64,000 nucleotides of DNA from Paenibacillus lactis (GCF_017873605.1 NZ_JAGGKI010000003.1:186001-250000), one strand, 5' to 3'; positions 44,190 through 53,850 are shown, counted from the stretch's first letter. The notes: generated by a model not told the origin, from the letters alone. Program-made: numbers and translations.

Positions 44190-45395
44190 TTATATTAATT
44201 TTTCCATAAACTTTCCTATACGCTCCAACGCTTCGTTCAGCTGTGATATGGATGTTGCATAAGAGCAGCGTATAAAGCCTTCCCCGCCCGATCCGAAAGC
44301 CGTGCCTGGAACGGCAGCGACCTTGGCCTCTGTCAGGAGCTGCTGGGCGAAATCCTCCGATGTTAACCCCGTCCGCTTAATGCTTGGGAATGCGTAGAAG
44401 GCCCCTTGCGGTTCATGGCAATCCAGCCCGACCTCACACAATCCCTTGACAATGAGCCTGCGCCGCTGATTATACGACTCCACCATGCGATCCTTCTCGC
44501 CCATACCGTTGCGGAGCGCCTCCAGCGCGGCCACCTGTCCCATCGCAGGCGCGCACATGACGGTGTACTGATGGATCTTCAGCATGGCGGCAATCAGATC
44601 GGAATGCGCGCACACATATCCCATACGCCAGCCCGTCATTGCAAATGCCTTGGAAAAGCCGCTGACCAGAATCGTGCGGTCTTTCATGCCCGGAACCTGG
44701 GCAAAGCTGACATGCTTGCCTTCGTACGTTAACTCGGCATAGATCTCATCGGAGATGACGATCAGATCATGCTTCTCCACCACTTCCGCAATCGGGAGCC
44801 AATCCTCATAGGTCATAATAGCCCCTGTCGGATTGCTTGGATAACACAGAATCAGTATTTTCGACTTCGGCGTAATCTTCGCCTCGAGGGCCTCGGCCGT
44901 CAGCTTGAACTGATTCTCGGCCTTCGTCTCGATGCCAACCGGCACCCCGCCGCCCAGCGAGGTAATCGGAGAATAAGAAATATAACACGGTTCAGGTATC
45001 AAAATTTCGTCGCCGGGAACGATCAAGGCCCTAAGCGCCAGATCGATCGCTTCGCTTCCGCCGACGGTCACAATCATTTCATTCGCAGGGTCGTAAGCGA
45101 CATGGAAGCTGTCGTTCAAATATTCCGCAATCGCTTCGCGCAGCTCCGGCATGCCCGCATTGGACGTATAGCCGGTAAACCCGCGCTCAAGGGAATAAAC
45201 GCAGGCTTCGCGGACATGCCACGGAGTTACGAAATCCGGCTCGCCGACTCCGAGCGTGATGATATCCTTGTTGCCGCTGACCAGATCGAAAAACTTCCGG
45301 ATTCCCGAAGGCTGAATATTTCTAACACTCGGCGCCAGATAGGAGCTCATCGATTTCCTGTTTTGTTCTGCAAGCTGCTGTTCGTTCACAATCAT
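44190..45395 (-). CDS. alaT: Alanine-type aminotransferase (AlaT/YugH-like)
   Basis: 401 aa class I aminotransferase: GVGEPDFVTPWHVREA, SNPTGAIMTYEDW, ISDEIYAELTYEG, PLP lysine in VSGFSKAFAMTGWRMGY, and the final Arg in GEGFIRCSYATS. The neighbouring Lrp-family gene 14 bases upstream reproduces the Bacillus alaR-alaT pair, supporting alanine metabolism. Start after AAAGGAAGCGTGTGCT. Confidence 0.88.
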   Translation of the reverse strand: MIVNEQQLAEQNRKSMSSYLAPSVRNIQPSGIRKFFDLVSGNKDIITLGVGEPDFVTPWHVREACVYSLERGFTGYTSNAGMPELREAIAEYLNDSFHVAYDPANEMIVTVGGSEAIDLALRALIVPGDEILIPEPCYISYSPITSLGGGVPVGIETKAENQFKLTAEALEAKITPKSKILILCYPSNPTGAIMTYEDWLPIAEVVEKHDLIVISDEIYAELTYEGKHVSFAQVPGMKDRTILVSGFSKAFAMTGWRMGYVCAHSDLIAAMLKIHQYTVMCAPAMGQVAALEALRNGMGEKDRMVESYNQRRRLIVKGLCEVGLDCHEPQGAFYAFPSIKRTGLTSEDFAQQLLTEAKVAAVPGTAFGSGGEGFIRCSYATSISQLNEALERIGKFMEKLI

Positions 45396-45409
45396 AGCAC
45401 ACGCTTCCT

Positions 45410-45910
45410 TTACGGCGAGATCAGGAGACGGTTGTCTTCTTCACGCTCTTCAAAAATAATCCCGTCTTGTTTATATTTTTTCAAAATAAAATTGGTTTTG
45501 GTCGACAGTACCGAATCAATCGGTGACAGCTTCTCGGACACAAAATTGGCCACTTCGCGCAAATTGGCGCCTTCCACTTCAACCAGCAGATCATACGCGC
45601 CGGACATGAGGTAGACCGACTTCACTTGAGGGAACAGATAAATCCGCTCCGCAATGCCTTCGAAGCCTCTTCCGCGTTCAGGCGTAATCTGTACTTCGAT
45701 CAGCGCCGTTACCTTCTCATCCTCAACCTTGCCCCAATTGACAACTGTCGCATATTTCACGATCACATGATCCCGCTCAAGCTCTGCAATGGAGGTCTTT
45801 ACTTCTTCCTCATCGACACCAAGAAGGGTTGAGAGCAAAGCCGGCGATCTTCTCGCGTCCTCTTTCAGCAGGTCAAGCACCTTCAGTTTCAATTCGCTTA
45901 GCTCTTCCAT
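45410..45910 (-). CDS. alaR: Lrp/AsnC-family regulator (AlaR/YugG-like)
   Basis: 166 aa. N-terminal winged helix (LDLLKEDARRSPALLSTLLGVDEEEVKTSIAELE) and C-terminal RAM ligand-binding domain (ALIEVQITPERGRGFEGIAERI ... GAYDLLVEVEG). Probably controls its own operon with alaT in response to alanine. ATG 45910 follows CTGGAGGATACGTAT. Confidence 0.88.
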   Translation of the reverse strand: MEELSELKLKVLDLLKEDARRSPALLSTLLGVDEEEVKTSIAELERDHVIVKYATVVNWGKVEDEKVTALIEVQITPERGRGFEGIAERIYLFPQVKSVYLMSGAYDLLVEVEGANLREVANFVSEKLSPIDSVLSTKTNFILKKYKQDGIIFEEREEDNRLLISP

Positions 45911-46013
45911 ATACGTATCCTCCAGCACTTGCTTTCGATCCCTTCATCAGCTGCAGGGTTCGGAAGCAGAGATTAATACCTATATTACAATAACTCACAT
46001 GGGATGTGCAAAA

Positions 46014-46068
46014 CAAAAAAACCGACGGCTGCTCCCGCGAAAGCTGCAGCAAGAACCATCGGTTTTTA
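46014..46068 (-). terminator. Terminator of the coat-protein operon
   Basis: Minus strand AAAAACCGATGGTTCTTGCTGCAGC pairs imperfectly with the segment ending GCAGCCGTCGGTTTTTTT. Confidence 0.85.
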
Positions 46069-46091
46069 TGCGGGGAAAAGCATGGCTGCAT

Positions 46092-46472
46092 TTAGGATAG
46101 CGGCGGAACGTTTGCCGCATGGGAAGCAACATTCGGCTGGTGTGCGAACGGACCCATCGCTGCGTTTTTTTGGCTGATTAGATCCCGCGCTTTTTGGACG
46201 GACTGCTGTGCCTGCTTATACTGCTTGTCCACATCGACCTTCAGCGCATATGATCCGGCGGAATACATGTTTTGCTGTTTCATCAGGCTGTATAACTCCC
46301 CCTGCAGCTTCAACGTGTCCGCAGTCAGGCTCTCGAACATTTGCCGGACGGCGGGGCAGGATGACTCCGTTGTGGCCGTCGTATATTCGCGAACCGTTCG
46401 CTTCAGCTCACCCAAAATCGTGCTGAGCATATCCTGTTCCGGTAAAAATGAAGCATTGCCCATGGATGCCAT
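46092..46472 (-). CDS. CotF-like spore coat protein
   Basis: 126 aa, helical coat-F/ferritin-like type: LPEQDMLSTILGELKRTVREYTTATTESSCPAVRQMFESL and LQGELYSLMKQQNMYSAGSY. C-terminus Ala/Pro/Asn-rich. Made in the mother cell and placed in the spore coat (family knowledge). AAGGAGGATTATTA precedes the ATG. Second gene after a smaller relative. Confidence 0.85.
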   Translation of the reverse strand: MASMGNASFLPEQDMLSTILGELKRTVREYTTATTESSCPAVRQMFESLTADTLKLQGELYSLMKQQNMYSAGSYALKVDVDKQYKQAQQSVQKARDLISQKNAAMGPFAHQPNVASHAANVPPLS

Positions 46473-46519
46473 TAATAATCCTCCTTATGTTCATGTGCTC
46501 GAAGTATTTAAGGTTGAGG

Positions 46520-46756
46520 TTACTGGGGCTGTGCAGGCGCGATTCCGCTGTGTGCCTGGAGCGAATTCACCAGGGTATCCATATGCTGCTCGTGACGGCT
46601 TGCAAACCCCATCAGTGCCTGCTGGATCGCAGGATTCTTGCTTGCCGCCGCAGTTGCCGCGCAATGCTTGGCCAGCATCGCTTCATTCGATAGGCAATCC
46701 GCGATATAGTCCAGCTCTTTGAAGGTCAGCGGCTCCATTTGATGATTGGATGTCAT
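46520..46756 (-). CDS. Small coat-protein relative
   Basis: 78 aa from ATG 46756 (after AAAGGAG; an ATG at 46780 giving 86 aa is also possible). PLTFKELDYIADCLSNEAML and AIQQALMGFASRHEQHMDTLVNSL are typical of short CotF-family proteins (COG5577 type). Pairs with the downstream CotF-like gene, 48 bases away. Confidence 0.78.
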   Translation of the reverse strand: MTSNHQMEPLTFKELDYIADCLSNEAMLAKHCAATAAASKNPAIQQALMGFASRHEQHMDTLVNSLQAHSGIAPAQPQ

Positions 46757-46906
46757 GTCGTTGTCATTCTCCTTTGCCATAAAGTATCGCAACCCTAGTA
46801 TGCCTCGGGCAATAAAAACTATGTTCCGGGCCTCATAAATCCCCGACAGGAATCCAAAACTAATATGGATCGCCCCATACGTTTTGAAGGAGGAAGCACG
46901 AAGGAC

Positions 46907-48133
46907 ATGATATTGACCGGCGGCACCACCCCCTGGACATTTTTACACAACAAGCCCATAGCGAAATACCCCCGTTTAGAAGATAAGATCCATTGCGATG
47001 TTCTTGTGATCGGCGGGGGCATCAGCGGAGCGGCCATGGCCTACGTACTGACGAAACAGGGTGTGGACACCGTGTTGTTGGAAAAAGGGCGCGTTTGCGG
47101 CGGCAGCACCTCGGCCAATGCGGGACTTCTGCAGTTCGCCAACGACCGGATGCTTTCCGAGCTGATTCAGCAGTTTAACGAACAGCAGGGCAAGGCCTTT
47201 TACCGGATGTGCAAAGATGCGGTGAAACGACTATCTGATATAGCCGGAGAGCTATCCATCGATTCATCCTTCACGGAAAGAAACAGTCTCTATTATGCGA
47301 GCACGCCTGAGGATGCCGGCAAGCTTCGGCATGAGTATGATATTCTGAAGCGCTGCGGCTTCGATGTGGAGTATTGGGACCGCCAGCGAATCAAGGCCGC
47401 CTTTCCTTTCGCAAAGGAAGCGGCGCTATATACCCGTGGAGACGCCGAGGTTAATCCTTACCTTCTCGGACACGGCATGCTGAAAGACGCTAGCCTTCAG
47501 GGGCTCCGGATTTATGAGGAGAGTGAAGTCCTGGATTGCCTATATACCGACAGCAGCGTAGTGGCCCATACGCAGCGGGGGGCGGTGGCGGCTAAGCAGG
47601 CCGTATGGGCTGGAGGTTATGCCATGCAGGATTGGAAGCCGGACCGTCAGGTGGTGCTGACCAACACGTATGCGATCATGACCGAGCCGGTATCCGATCT
47701 ATCTTCTTGGCACGATCAGGCGTTACTGTGGGAGTCCGGCAATCCCTATCTCTATTTCAGAACAACGCCGGATCACCGGATTATGGCCGGCGGACTGGAC
47801 GAGCCTCCCCCTCCTTCCGGCAGGCCGTATCAGTTCATGAAGGAACGAAGCGACAGGCTGCTGAAGGAAATCGGCCGTATGTTCCCCGAGTTGGAAGGCG
47901 TAAGAATGGCTTGCGCCTGGGCGGGGATCTTCGCGTCTACGAAGGATGGCATGCCCCTCATCGGACGTCATCCCGAATACCCGAACAGCTATTTCATGGA
48001 GGTATACGGCGGCAACGGTACGGTATTCAGCATGATTGCGGCAGAGCTCCTGGCTGAAGCCATTGCAGGCCGTGAGCCCGAAGCGCTGGCGTGGCTGTCC
48101 TTGACCCGTCCGGTCGAGATCAAGAACGAATAG
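46907..48133 (+). CDS. FAD-dependent oxidoreductase (DAO family)
   Basis: 408 aa from ATG 46907, which follows GAAGGAGGAAGCACGAAGGAC; the ATG at 46865 has no ribosome site. Rossmann FAD motif CDVLVIGGGISGAAMAYVLTKQGVDTVLLEKG, then STSANAGLLQF and the C-terminal GMPLIGRHPEYPNSYFMEVYGGNG. Related to glycine or sarcosine oxidases and YurR-like enzymes, usually oxidising an amino group. The short N-terminal segment PWTFLHNKPIAKYPRLE is seen in a Bacillus subgroup. Substrate unknown. Confidence 0.88.
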   Translation: MILTGGTTPWTFLHNKPIAKYPRLEDKIHCDVLVIGGGISGAAMAYVLTKQGVDTVLLEKGRVCGGSTSANAGLLQFANDRMLSELIQQFNEQQGKAFYRMCKDAVKRLSDIAGELSIDSSFTERNSLYYASTPEDAGKLRHEYDILKRCGFDVEYWDRQRIKAAFPFAKEAALYTRGDAEVNPYLLGHGMLKDASLQGLRIYEESEVLDCLYTDSSVVAHTQRGAVAAKQAVWAGGYAMQDWKPDRQVVLTNTYAIMTEPVSDLSSWHDQALLWESGNPYLYFRTTPDHRIMAGGLDEPPPPSGRPYQFMKERSDRLLKEIGRMFPELEGVRMACAWAGIFASTKDGMPLIGRHPEYPNSYFMEVYGGNGTVFSMIAAELLAEAIAGREPEALAWLSLTRPVEIKNE

Positions 48134-48152
48134 ACATGCTGGCCAATGCAGC

Positions 48153-48194
48153 AAAGGGTATCCCGGGCACGAACCCGCGGATACCCTTTTTTTT
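48153..48194 (+). terminator. Terminator of the FAD oxidoreductase gene
   Basis: AAAGGGTATCCCGGG, short loop, CCCGCGGATACCCTTTTTTTT. Confidence 0.9.
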
Positions 48195-48217
48195 GAATGA
48201 CTGATTCCCCGTGTTTC

Positions 48218-49438
48218 CTAGTCGGCTTTCCCAGTATAGGTCGCTTGTTTGTCCCCGGTAAACAGCTTCCGCATAAAGATCCATGAGCCGATCGGCGAAG
48301 CGCCCAAAAACAAAAGCAGCAAGGTAATCGTTAACGTATCCTGCCGTATGGACAACACCATGATAAAGACCAAAAGTCCTGCGATTCTCCCCAAAGTGAG
48401 GCTCAGCTCCCGAAGCACGACAAGCTCCACCCGCTTCTCCACGTTTTCCCGGTTAAGTCCCATCAGATCGAAGCTTACCGATACGGACGGCAGCATGTAC
48501 AGCGGGATAAACAGCGAGGTACCGATACCAAGCACCAGCAGGGTCGTATAATTGACATCCAGAAGCAAAGGCATAATGACAAGCAGCATACACGCTGCGC
48601 CGATGAGCATACCGGTTTTGCGGTACTTCGGCTTGAACCATTTCCCGCATATCCAGTAGCTGACTAGCGAGACGGCAGAGGTGATTAGCGCGAATTGGCC
48701 GAGCTTGGCCTCACGGTCGGTAGCGACAAATACGAGCAGGGTGATGAGAAAGGAAAATACCCCTTCCCGCATCCCCTGCACGGCAAGCCCCCATACGGCA
48801 TATTTCCACACTCCGCCTTCCTTTAACCGGTGATAGGCTTCGAGCCAATGGTAGCTGTCCTGGACCGGACGCTTGTGCAGAAAAAAACTAAGAACGACCG
48901 TTACGCCGTAAATGATCATCGAGACCGTGAAAATAAACCTGTAGCCGGACTCTCCGTGCATAATCGTGATGATCCAGCCGGCCAACCACGGCCCGATAAT
49001 GCCGGTGATGGAGCCCAGCAGCCCGATCCAGCCATTGAACCAGTCCCGGTTCTCCGCGCTGGACACTTCGAAATAGACGACATTAAAGGCCAGCCAGAAC
49101 AATCCCAGCGATACGCCGAACAGCAAGCCGAGGGGCCAAATGTAATCAACGGCTTGACCTCCTGCCCACAGCACGCACATATAGAATATGCCGGAAACGG
49201 CAATTCCGAGGCGGAGGGCATTCATCTTATTGTGCTCCTTCACCCATTTCCCCGCAGCCCAGAAGGTAAGCCCCAAAGCGACTTGCTGGGCAATCGTAAA
49301 CCAGCCAAGCATCAAATAATCCTGCCGGCTCTTCCACAGGTACACGTTCAGGAATGTGCCCGACAGCGCGCTCGATAGAATGAAGAGGCCATGAACGGAA
49401 AGTAGAAGGATAGCCTGGGGGTCCTTTGTCCATTTCAT
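48218..49438 (-). CDS. MFS transporter
   Basis: 406 aa with about twelve membrane helices arranged 6+6. No drug-signature motif was recognised; short cytoplasmic basic stretches KWVKEHNKMNALRLG and FKPKYRKTG fit MFS loops 2-3 and 8-9. Substrate unknown. Start after GGGAGGAACTGCAG. Confidence 0.85.
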   Translation of the reverse strand: MKWTKDPQAILLLSVHGLFILSSALSGTFLNVYLWKSRQDYLMLGWFTIAQQVALGLTFWAAGKWVKEHNKMNALRLGIAVSGIFYMCVLWAGGQAVDYIWPLGLLFGVSLGLFWLAFNVVYFEVSSAENRDWFNGWIGLLGSITGIIGPWLAGWIITIMHGESGYRFIFTVSMIIYGVTVVLSFFLHKRPVQDSYHWLEAYHRLKEGGVWKYAVWGLAVQGMREGVFSFLITLLVFVATDREAKLGQFALITSAVSLVSYWICGKWFKPKYRKTGMLIGAACMLLVIMPLLLDVNYTTLLVLGIGTSLFIPLYMLPSVSVSFDLMGLNRENVEKRVELVVLRELSLTLGRIAGLLVFIMVLSIRQDTLTITLLLLFLGASPIGSWIFMRKLFTGDKQATYTGKAD

Positions 49439-49510
49439 CTGCAGTTCCTCCCTTGCCAGTTACACTGAAAGTCCTCGGATATTTTACCCTTTCCGTGCCC
49501 GCTTCATAAC

Positions 49511-49545
49511 GAAAAAAGGGAACCGCTCCTTAGCGGTTCCCTGTA
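49511..49545 (-). terminator. Terminator of the zinc-ribbon gene cluster
   Basis: Minus strand AGGGAACCGCT, loop, AGCGGTTCCCTTTTTT. Confidence 0.9.
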
Positions 49546-49583
49546 ACAAGCCCTAAGACGGGCCATTTCGCCTATCCTTACGG

Positions 49584-50165
49584 CTATTCCTTTTTCTGGA
49601 TGAAGCTTCGAATCAAACGCAAACGGTCGTCCTCGGCCAGATTGTACTGTACCTGGAAGCAACCTGGACACACGTAGACGTTCATGTCGAAAGGCGGCTT
49701 CAGCACCGGTCCTTGCAGCAAGGAGGCGACAGCCGGCTGGAATCCCTCTTCCGTCACGCGCTGCGTGCCCGCATGGAGCATATACTCCCGGCAATGGAAG
49801 CACTCCGGCACCTCGTCCTGCTCGTCCAGAACCGCTTCCACGGCCTCCTCGAATGCAAACAAATCATGATCCTCTCCGTACTTATCCACCGTTCGCAGCG
49901 AAGAGAGGTTCTCTGTATCGGATCCCCATATGCGGTGAAGCTCACGCTTCTCATCTTCGGAGATATCAAAGGATTCTTCGTCCACTTCATCCAGATCCGC
50001 CGGATCGGCTTCCTCATCCTCCCGGTCAATGGAAATGCTGAGGGTCCGGTACCCCTTCAGCTCGTTGGAGCAGTGGGGACATGTATCCTCGGGACCGATC
50101 TCTTCGTCCCACACAATTTCATTTTGACACCATGGACATACCGTTGGCTCCATCGTTACATTCAT
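49584..50165 (-). CDS. Acidic protein with two zinc-ribbon-like Cys clusters
   Basis: 193 aa. N-terminal ribbon CPWCQNEIVWDEE...CPHC, a very acidic middle (DREDEEADPADLDEVDEESF), and scattered C-terminal Cys pairs (CFHC about 117, CPGC about 170). I do not recognise a function. Last gene of a likely operon with the 26-aa peptide and DUF350 genes. ATG 50165 lies close to AGGAAAGGA. Confidence 0.7.
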   Translation of the reverse strand: MNVTMEPTVCPWCQNEIVWDEEIGPEDTCPHCSNELKGYRTLSISIDREDEEADPADLDEVDEESFDISEDEKRELHRIWGSDTENLSSLRTVDKYGEDHDLFAFEEAVEAVLDEQDEVPECFHCREYMLHAGTQRVTEEGFQPAVASLLQGPVLKPPFDMNVYVCPGCFQVQYNLAEDDRLRLIRSFIQKKE

Positions 50166-50210
50166 TCCTTTCCTAATTAAAGCGGCCCATGATAGGTCGG
50201 TTCATATATT

Positions 50211-50291
50211 TTACTGGGACATCAAATAAACGATGCCCCCCACAAAGAAGATCAAGGCGGCCGCAAACAGCACCCGCGGCAAATATTTCAT
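50211..50291 (-). CDS. 26-aa membrane peptide
   Basis: ATG after GGGAGGAAAAGTACG; the product is nearly one hydrophobic helix (MKYLPRVLFAAALIFFVGGI). It lies 27 bases after the DUF350 gene and 45 bases before the zinc-ribbon gene on the same strand, so it is likely part of that operon. Function unknown. Confidence 0.65.
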   Translation of the reverse strand: MKYLPRVLFAAALIFFVGGIVYLMSQ

Positions 50292-50318
50292 CGTACTTTT
50301 CCTCCCGTACTAGCAGCC

Positions 50319-50738
50319 CTACGTAATACTGGCGCCGATAATGTAAGATAAAGATACGGTGATCAGCAGCACAATTAAGCCGACGGCACGGTTATCCTTG
50401 CCGATTTCCTCATCAACGGAGAATACCGGAGTAAGGAATTCCAACAGCAAATATGCCGCCAACAGCAGTATAAACCCTAAGAACGACCATTTAATCATAC
50501 CGTAAATGGAGGTGTTGGCCGTAATGCTGTAGCGCATAACATTGCAAATACCGAATACCTTGCCTCCCGTTGCCATGGCTGCGGCCACATTACCCTTGCG
50601 TATTTCATCCCAGCAGTTGTACTTGGTGACCAGCTCAAAGCAATACAGGTACACGATCAGCGCTAATATGGCCACCGAAAAATACCCGACAAGCACGCCC
50701 AATGGGTGGGTCAGCAAATGATCAATCGCTTCCATCAT
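50319..50738 (-). CDS. DUF350 membrane protein
   Basis: 139 aa with four membrane helices; pattern KYNCWDEIRKGNVAAAMATGGKVFGI and the terminal IVLLITVSLSYIIGASIT identify DUF350 (half-length UPF0719 type). Function unknown. ATG 50738 or TTG 50744 could start it; GGAGG lies 5 bases before the TTG. Confidence 0.8.
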   Translation of the reverse strand: MMEAIDHLLTHPLGVLVGYFSVAILALIVYLYCFELVTKYNCWDEIRKGNVAAAMATGGKVFGICNVMRYSITANTSIYGMIKWSFLGFILLLAAYLLLEFLTPVFSVDEEIGKDNRAVGLIVLLITVSLSYIIGASIT

Positions 50739-50869
50739 TCCCAATAGTTCCTCCCCGAACCTCGGCGGGACTCTGAAGACCTGGTGAGGTCAAGAATCCC
50801 GCCGGACTAATCCCTATGGTGTATTGTATACGTATGAAGGAGAAAACGGTTCCTGATTTTTGCTCTTCC

Positions 50870-53248
50870 TTATTTCAGCTCGGCAATCGTAACGCCGGTT
50901 CCGCCTTCACCGTAGTTGCCGAGGCGGTAGCTTTTGACATGCTTATGCTTGCGCAAATATTCCTGAATGCCTGTTCGCAATATCCCCGTACCTTTGCCAT
51001 GAATGATGTAAATCTGGCCCAGGTTGCCGAGGAACGCCTCGTCGATAAAGCGGTCCACCTCGATTAACGCTTCCTCCAAATTGGCGCCGCGAAGATCAAG
51101 CTCATTGCGGATATTTGCATCACGCGTTCGCTTGAGCACCGTGGCATGCTGCTTCTGCGCCTGTTTGGCGTTTGCAGCCGGATTGGACAGCAGCTCCAAA
51201 TCGTCGAGCCCGACCTTCATCTTCATGATGCCAAGCTGCACGATCGCTTCCTTCGATCCTGCGAGCTCCACCACATGGCCTTTCTGGTTCAGGCTGTACA
51301 CGCGGACCTCGTCACCGGCTTCGATACTGCGCTGCTGCTTGCTCTGGCGCTGGGCCCCCGGCCTTTTGCCCTGCTCGGGCTCGGCTTCCTCCAGCCGCTT
51401 TCTGGCCGCGATCAGCTTATGCTCCTTAACCGATGCCCCTTCCTCCTGGGCCAGCTTGCGCAGATCCGATATGATCTGTTCCGCCTCGGAACGAGCTTTA
51501 TCGACAATCTGCTTCGCTTCGACGCGCGCTTTATCAACCAGCTTATCGCGCTGGTCCTCCAGCCGCTGAAGCTCCTCACGATGACGGGCGCGCAGCTCCT
51601 CCATTTCCTTCCGGACCTGCTCCGCCTTCTCGCGTTCAACCTCGGCAGTATGCCGGTTTTCCTCAAGAGAGGCAATCATATGCTCGACCCGCTGATCCTC
51701 TTCCTTCACTTCACCCCGGGCAAATTCCAGAATGGAGCCCGGCAGACCGAGCCGTTCCGCAATCGCAAAAGCGTTGCTTCGTCCCGGCACGCCGACGAGG
51801 AGCCTATAGGTTGGGCTCAGCGTGTTGATGTCGAATTCCATGCTGGCGTTAATAATGCCCTTCCGCTCGTAAGCGTAGGCTTTCAGCTCGGAATAGTGCG
51901 TTGTGGCAATCATGCGGCAACCCATGGAATGGATATGCTCGAGGATCGCGATCGCGAGGGCGGAGCCCTCCGCCGGATCTGTACCTGCCCCTACCTCGTC
52001 CAGCAATACTAGGCTTTTCGGGGTCATTTGGGTCAAAATGCGAATGATATTGGTCATATGGCTGGAAAAAGTACTCAGGCTCTGCTCGATGCTCTGCTCA
52101 TCCCCGATATCGGCATAAATCGCATCGAATACGCACATCTGGCTGCCTTCCTCGGCCGGAATGAACAAACCGGACATCGCCATCAGATTGAGCAGCCCGA
52201 TCGTTTTCAGCGTAACGGTCTTTCCTCCGGTGTTGGGGCCGGTCACGATGATCGAAGTATACGAATTGCCCAGCTCGACATCAAGCGGCACGACCTGATC
52301 CATCGGAATTAGCGGATGGCGGCCTTTGCGGAGCTTGATATATCCCCGGTCGTTCATTCGCGGCAGCGAAGCCTTCATGACATGCGCCAAGCGGGCTTTG
52401 GCAAAAATAAAGTCCAGCTGGCCGACCAGATCGACGTCAATCGCCAGCACGTCGGCCTGCTCGCCGACCTGTGCGGTCAATTTTTGCAGGATGACTTCAA
52501 TTTCCCGTTCTTCCCGAATCCGGGTCTCCCGAAGCTTGTTGTTCATGGCCACAATGGATTCCGGCTCGATAAACAGGGTAGCGCCGGATCCGGATTGGTC
52601 ATGGACGATGCCGCCAAAGTATGAACGGTACTCCGCCTTGACCGGAATGACAAAACGGTCGCCGCGGATCGTAATCAGCTGATCCTGCAGCATCTTCGCC
52701 ACCGATTGGGAGCGGATCATCGATTCCAGCTTCTCCCGGATCCGCACCTCGCCGTTTCGCAGCTCGCGCCGAATCTGGGCCAGCTCCGCGCTTGCCGTAT
52801 CCAGCACCTCGGCCGAATCGTCGATGCATGCCCGGATCGCATCCTCCAGCGGCTTCTGCTCCGAGATCAAATCGCTCAAATGAAACAGGATGTCGATGGG
52901 TTCATCCTCATGGATGCCTGCGATGAAACGCTTAATGCGCCGCGAGCCTAAGATGGTGTTCGCCGTGGCTAACAGCTCATGCGGATTCAGCGTCCCTCCG
53001 ATCCGCGCCCGCTTTAATGCGTCATTAATATCCGTAACGCCGCTGAAGGAAGGCGTTCCCTTCAGCCGATCGACGGTGTACGCCTGGTCGGTCGCCGCGA
53101 GCAGATGCTTCACGTCCTCAAGCTCCGCAACGGGCCGAAGCTGCTCCGTTCTCTCGGCTCCCATCGAGGTCTGGGTATACTGCGACAATGTATTTAAAAT
53201 TTTTCGATATTCCAACGTTTGCAAAATCTTGTCGTTCAAGAAGCTCAC
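50870..53248 (-). CDS. mutS2: Endonuclease MutS2
   Basis: 792 aa. MutS core with Walker A ITGPNTGGKTVTLKT, Walker B LVLLDEVGAGTDP and ATTHYSELK, a long charged coiled coil (about 515-640) and the C-terminal Smr nuclease domain (LDLRGANLEEALIEVDRFID ... IHGKGTGILR). It binds collided ribosomes and recombination intermediates in relatives. GTG 53248 is preferred (after GAGAGGAGTT). In Bacillus mutS2 lies with zapA, cvpA and polX; here zapA is separated by plus-strand genes. Confidence 0.94.
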   Translation of the reverse strand: MSFLNDKILQTLEYRKILNTLSQYTQTSMGAERTEQLRPVAELEDVKHLLAATDQAYTVDRLKGTPSFSGVTDINDALKRARIGGTLNPHELLATANTILGSRRIKRFIAGIHEDEPIDILFHLSDLISEQKPLEDAIRACIDDSAEVLDTASAELAQIRRELRNGEVRIREKLESMIRSQSVAKMLQDQLITIRGDRFVIPVKAEYRSYFGGIVHDQSGSGATLFIEPESIVAMNNKLRETRIREEREIEVILQKLTAQVGEQADVLAIDVDLVGQLDFIFAKARLAHVMKASLPRMNDRGYIKLRKGRHPLIPMDQVVPLDVELGNSYTSIIVTGPNTGGKTVTLKTIGLLNLMAMSGLFIPAEEGSQMCVFDAIYADIGDEQSIEQSLSTFSSHMTNIIRILTQMTPKSLVLLDEVGAGTDPAEGSALAIAILEHIHSMGCRMIATTHYSELKAYAYERKGIINASMEFDINTLSPTYRLLVGVPGRSNAFAIAERLGLPGSILEFARGEVKEEDQRVEHMIASLEENRHTAEVEREKAEQVRKEMEELRARHREELQRLEDQRDKLVDKARVEAKQIVDKARSEAEQIISDLRKLAQEEGASVKEHKLIAARKRLEEAEPEQGKRPGAQRQSKQQRSIEAGDEVRVYSLNQKGHVVELAGSKEAIVQLGIMKMKVGLDDLELLSNPAANAKQAQKQHATVLKRTRDANIRNELDLRGANLEEALIEVDRFIDEAFLGNLGQIYIIHGKGTGILRTGIQEYLRKHKHVKSYRLGNYGEGGTGVTIAELK

Positions 53249-53397
53249 AACTCCTCTCAATCAATGCATATATTATAACGAAAGCCATGGAAATTCGCCA
53301 TGGAAACCAAAATCCTTCCACACATAACCGCAGGCTCAATTGAACAAAATAATTTCTGCGTAACATTCTTAGTCCTATTTCTAAGGAGGCAAGTACC

Positions 53398-53763
53398 ATG
53401 CAATTCCTCGGGCACGTCGTTCGATTTATCGTTGCCGCGCTTGTACTTATGGTCGTGGGATGGATTGTTCCTCAATTCACCGTCGGCGGATTCGGAAGTG
53501 CGCTCTTGCTTGCGCTGGTTATCGCTCTGTTTGGCTGGGCGATTGAGGGGATCTTCGGCAAGAGGGTCACCCCGTTTGGACGCGGGATCGTAGGCTTTCT
53601 CGTGAGCGCCCTTGTCATTTACCTTGCCCAATTTATCGTTGGAGGCGTCAGCGTCTCCGTATTGGGCGCTCTAATTGCCGCGCTCGTTATCGGGATCATC
53701 GATTTGTTCATCCCGGTCGCCACACCGTTTGAAGCCGGCAAGAGCCGCCGCAAGAATTCGTAG
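53398..53763 (+). CDS. Holin-like four-helix membrane protein (YvlD type)
   Basis: 121 aa with four membrane helices, a Gly-rich pattern (GGFGSALLLALVIALFGWAI, GGVSVSVLGALIAALVIGII) and a basic tail, matching the phage_holin_4_2/YvlD family. In Bacilli such proteins are linked to envelope stress, not phage. Start after TAAGGAGGCAAGTACC. No phage gene is nearby. Confidence 0.85.
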   Translation: MQFLGHVVRFIVAALVLMVVGWIVPQFTVGGFGSALLLALVIALFGWAIEGIFGKRVTPFGRGIVGFLVSALVIYLAQFIVGGVSVSVLGALIAALVIGIIDLFIPVATPFEAGKSRRKNS

Positions 53764-53814
53764 CACACACCTGCGGCTAACCGCCCTTCTTCGAAAGTAC
53801 GGCGGATATTTCTC

Positions 53815-53850
53815 AGCACCCCCCTGTTGCCACTAACAGGGGGGTGTTGT
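53815..53850 (+). terminator. Terminator of the holin-like gene
   Basis: CACCCCCCTGTT, loop GCCACT, AACAGGGGGGTG; only short T runs follow. Confidence 0.65.

Noticed and set aside
53398-53763. Phage holin, hence prophage remnant
   Set aside because: The family is commonly chromosomal (YvlD type) and no other phage genes occur nearby.
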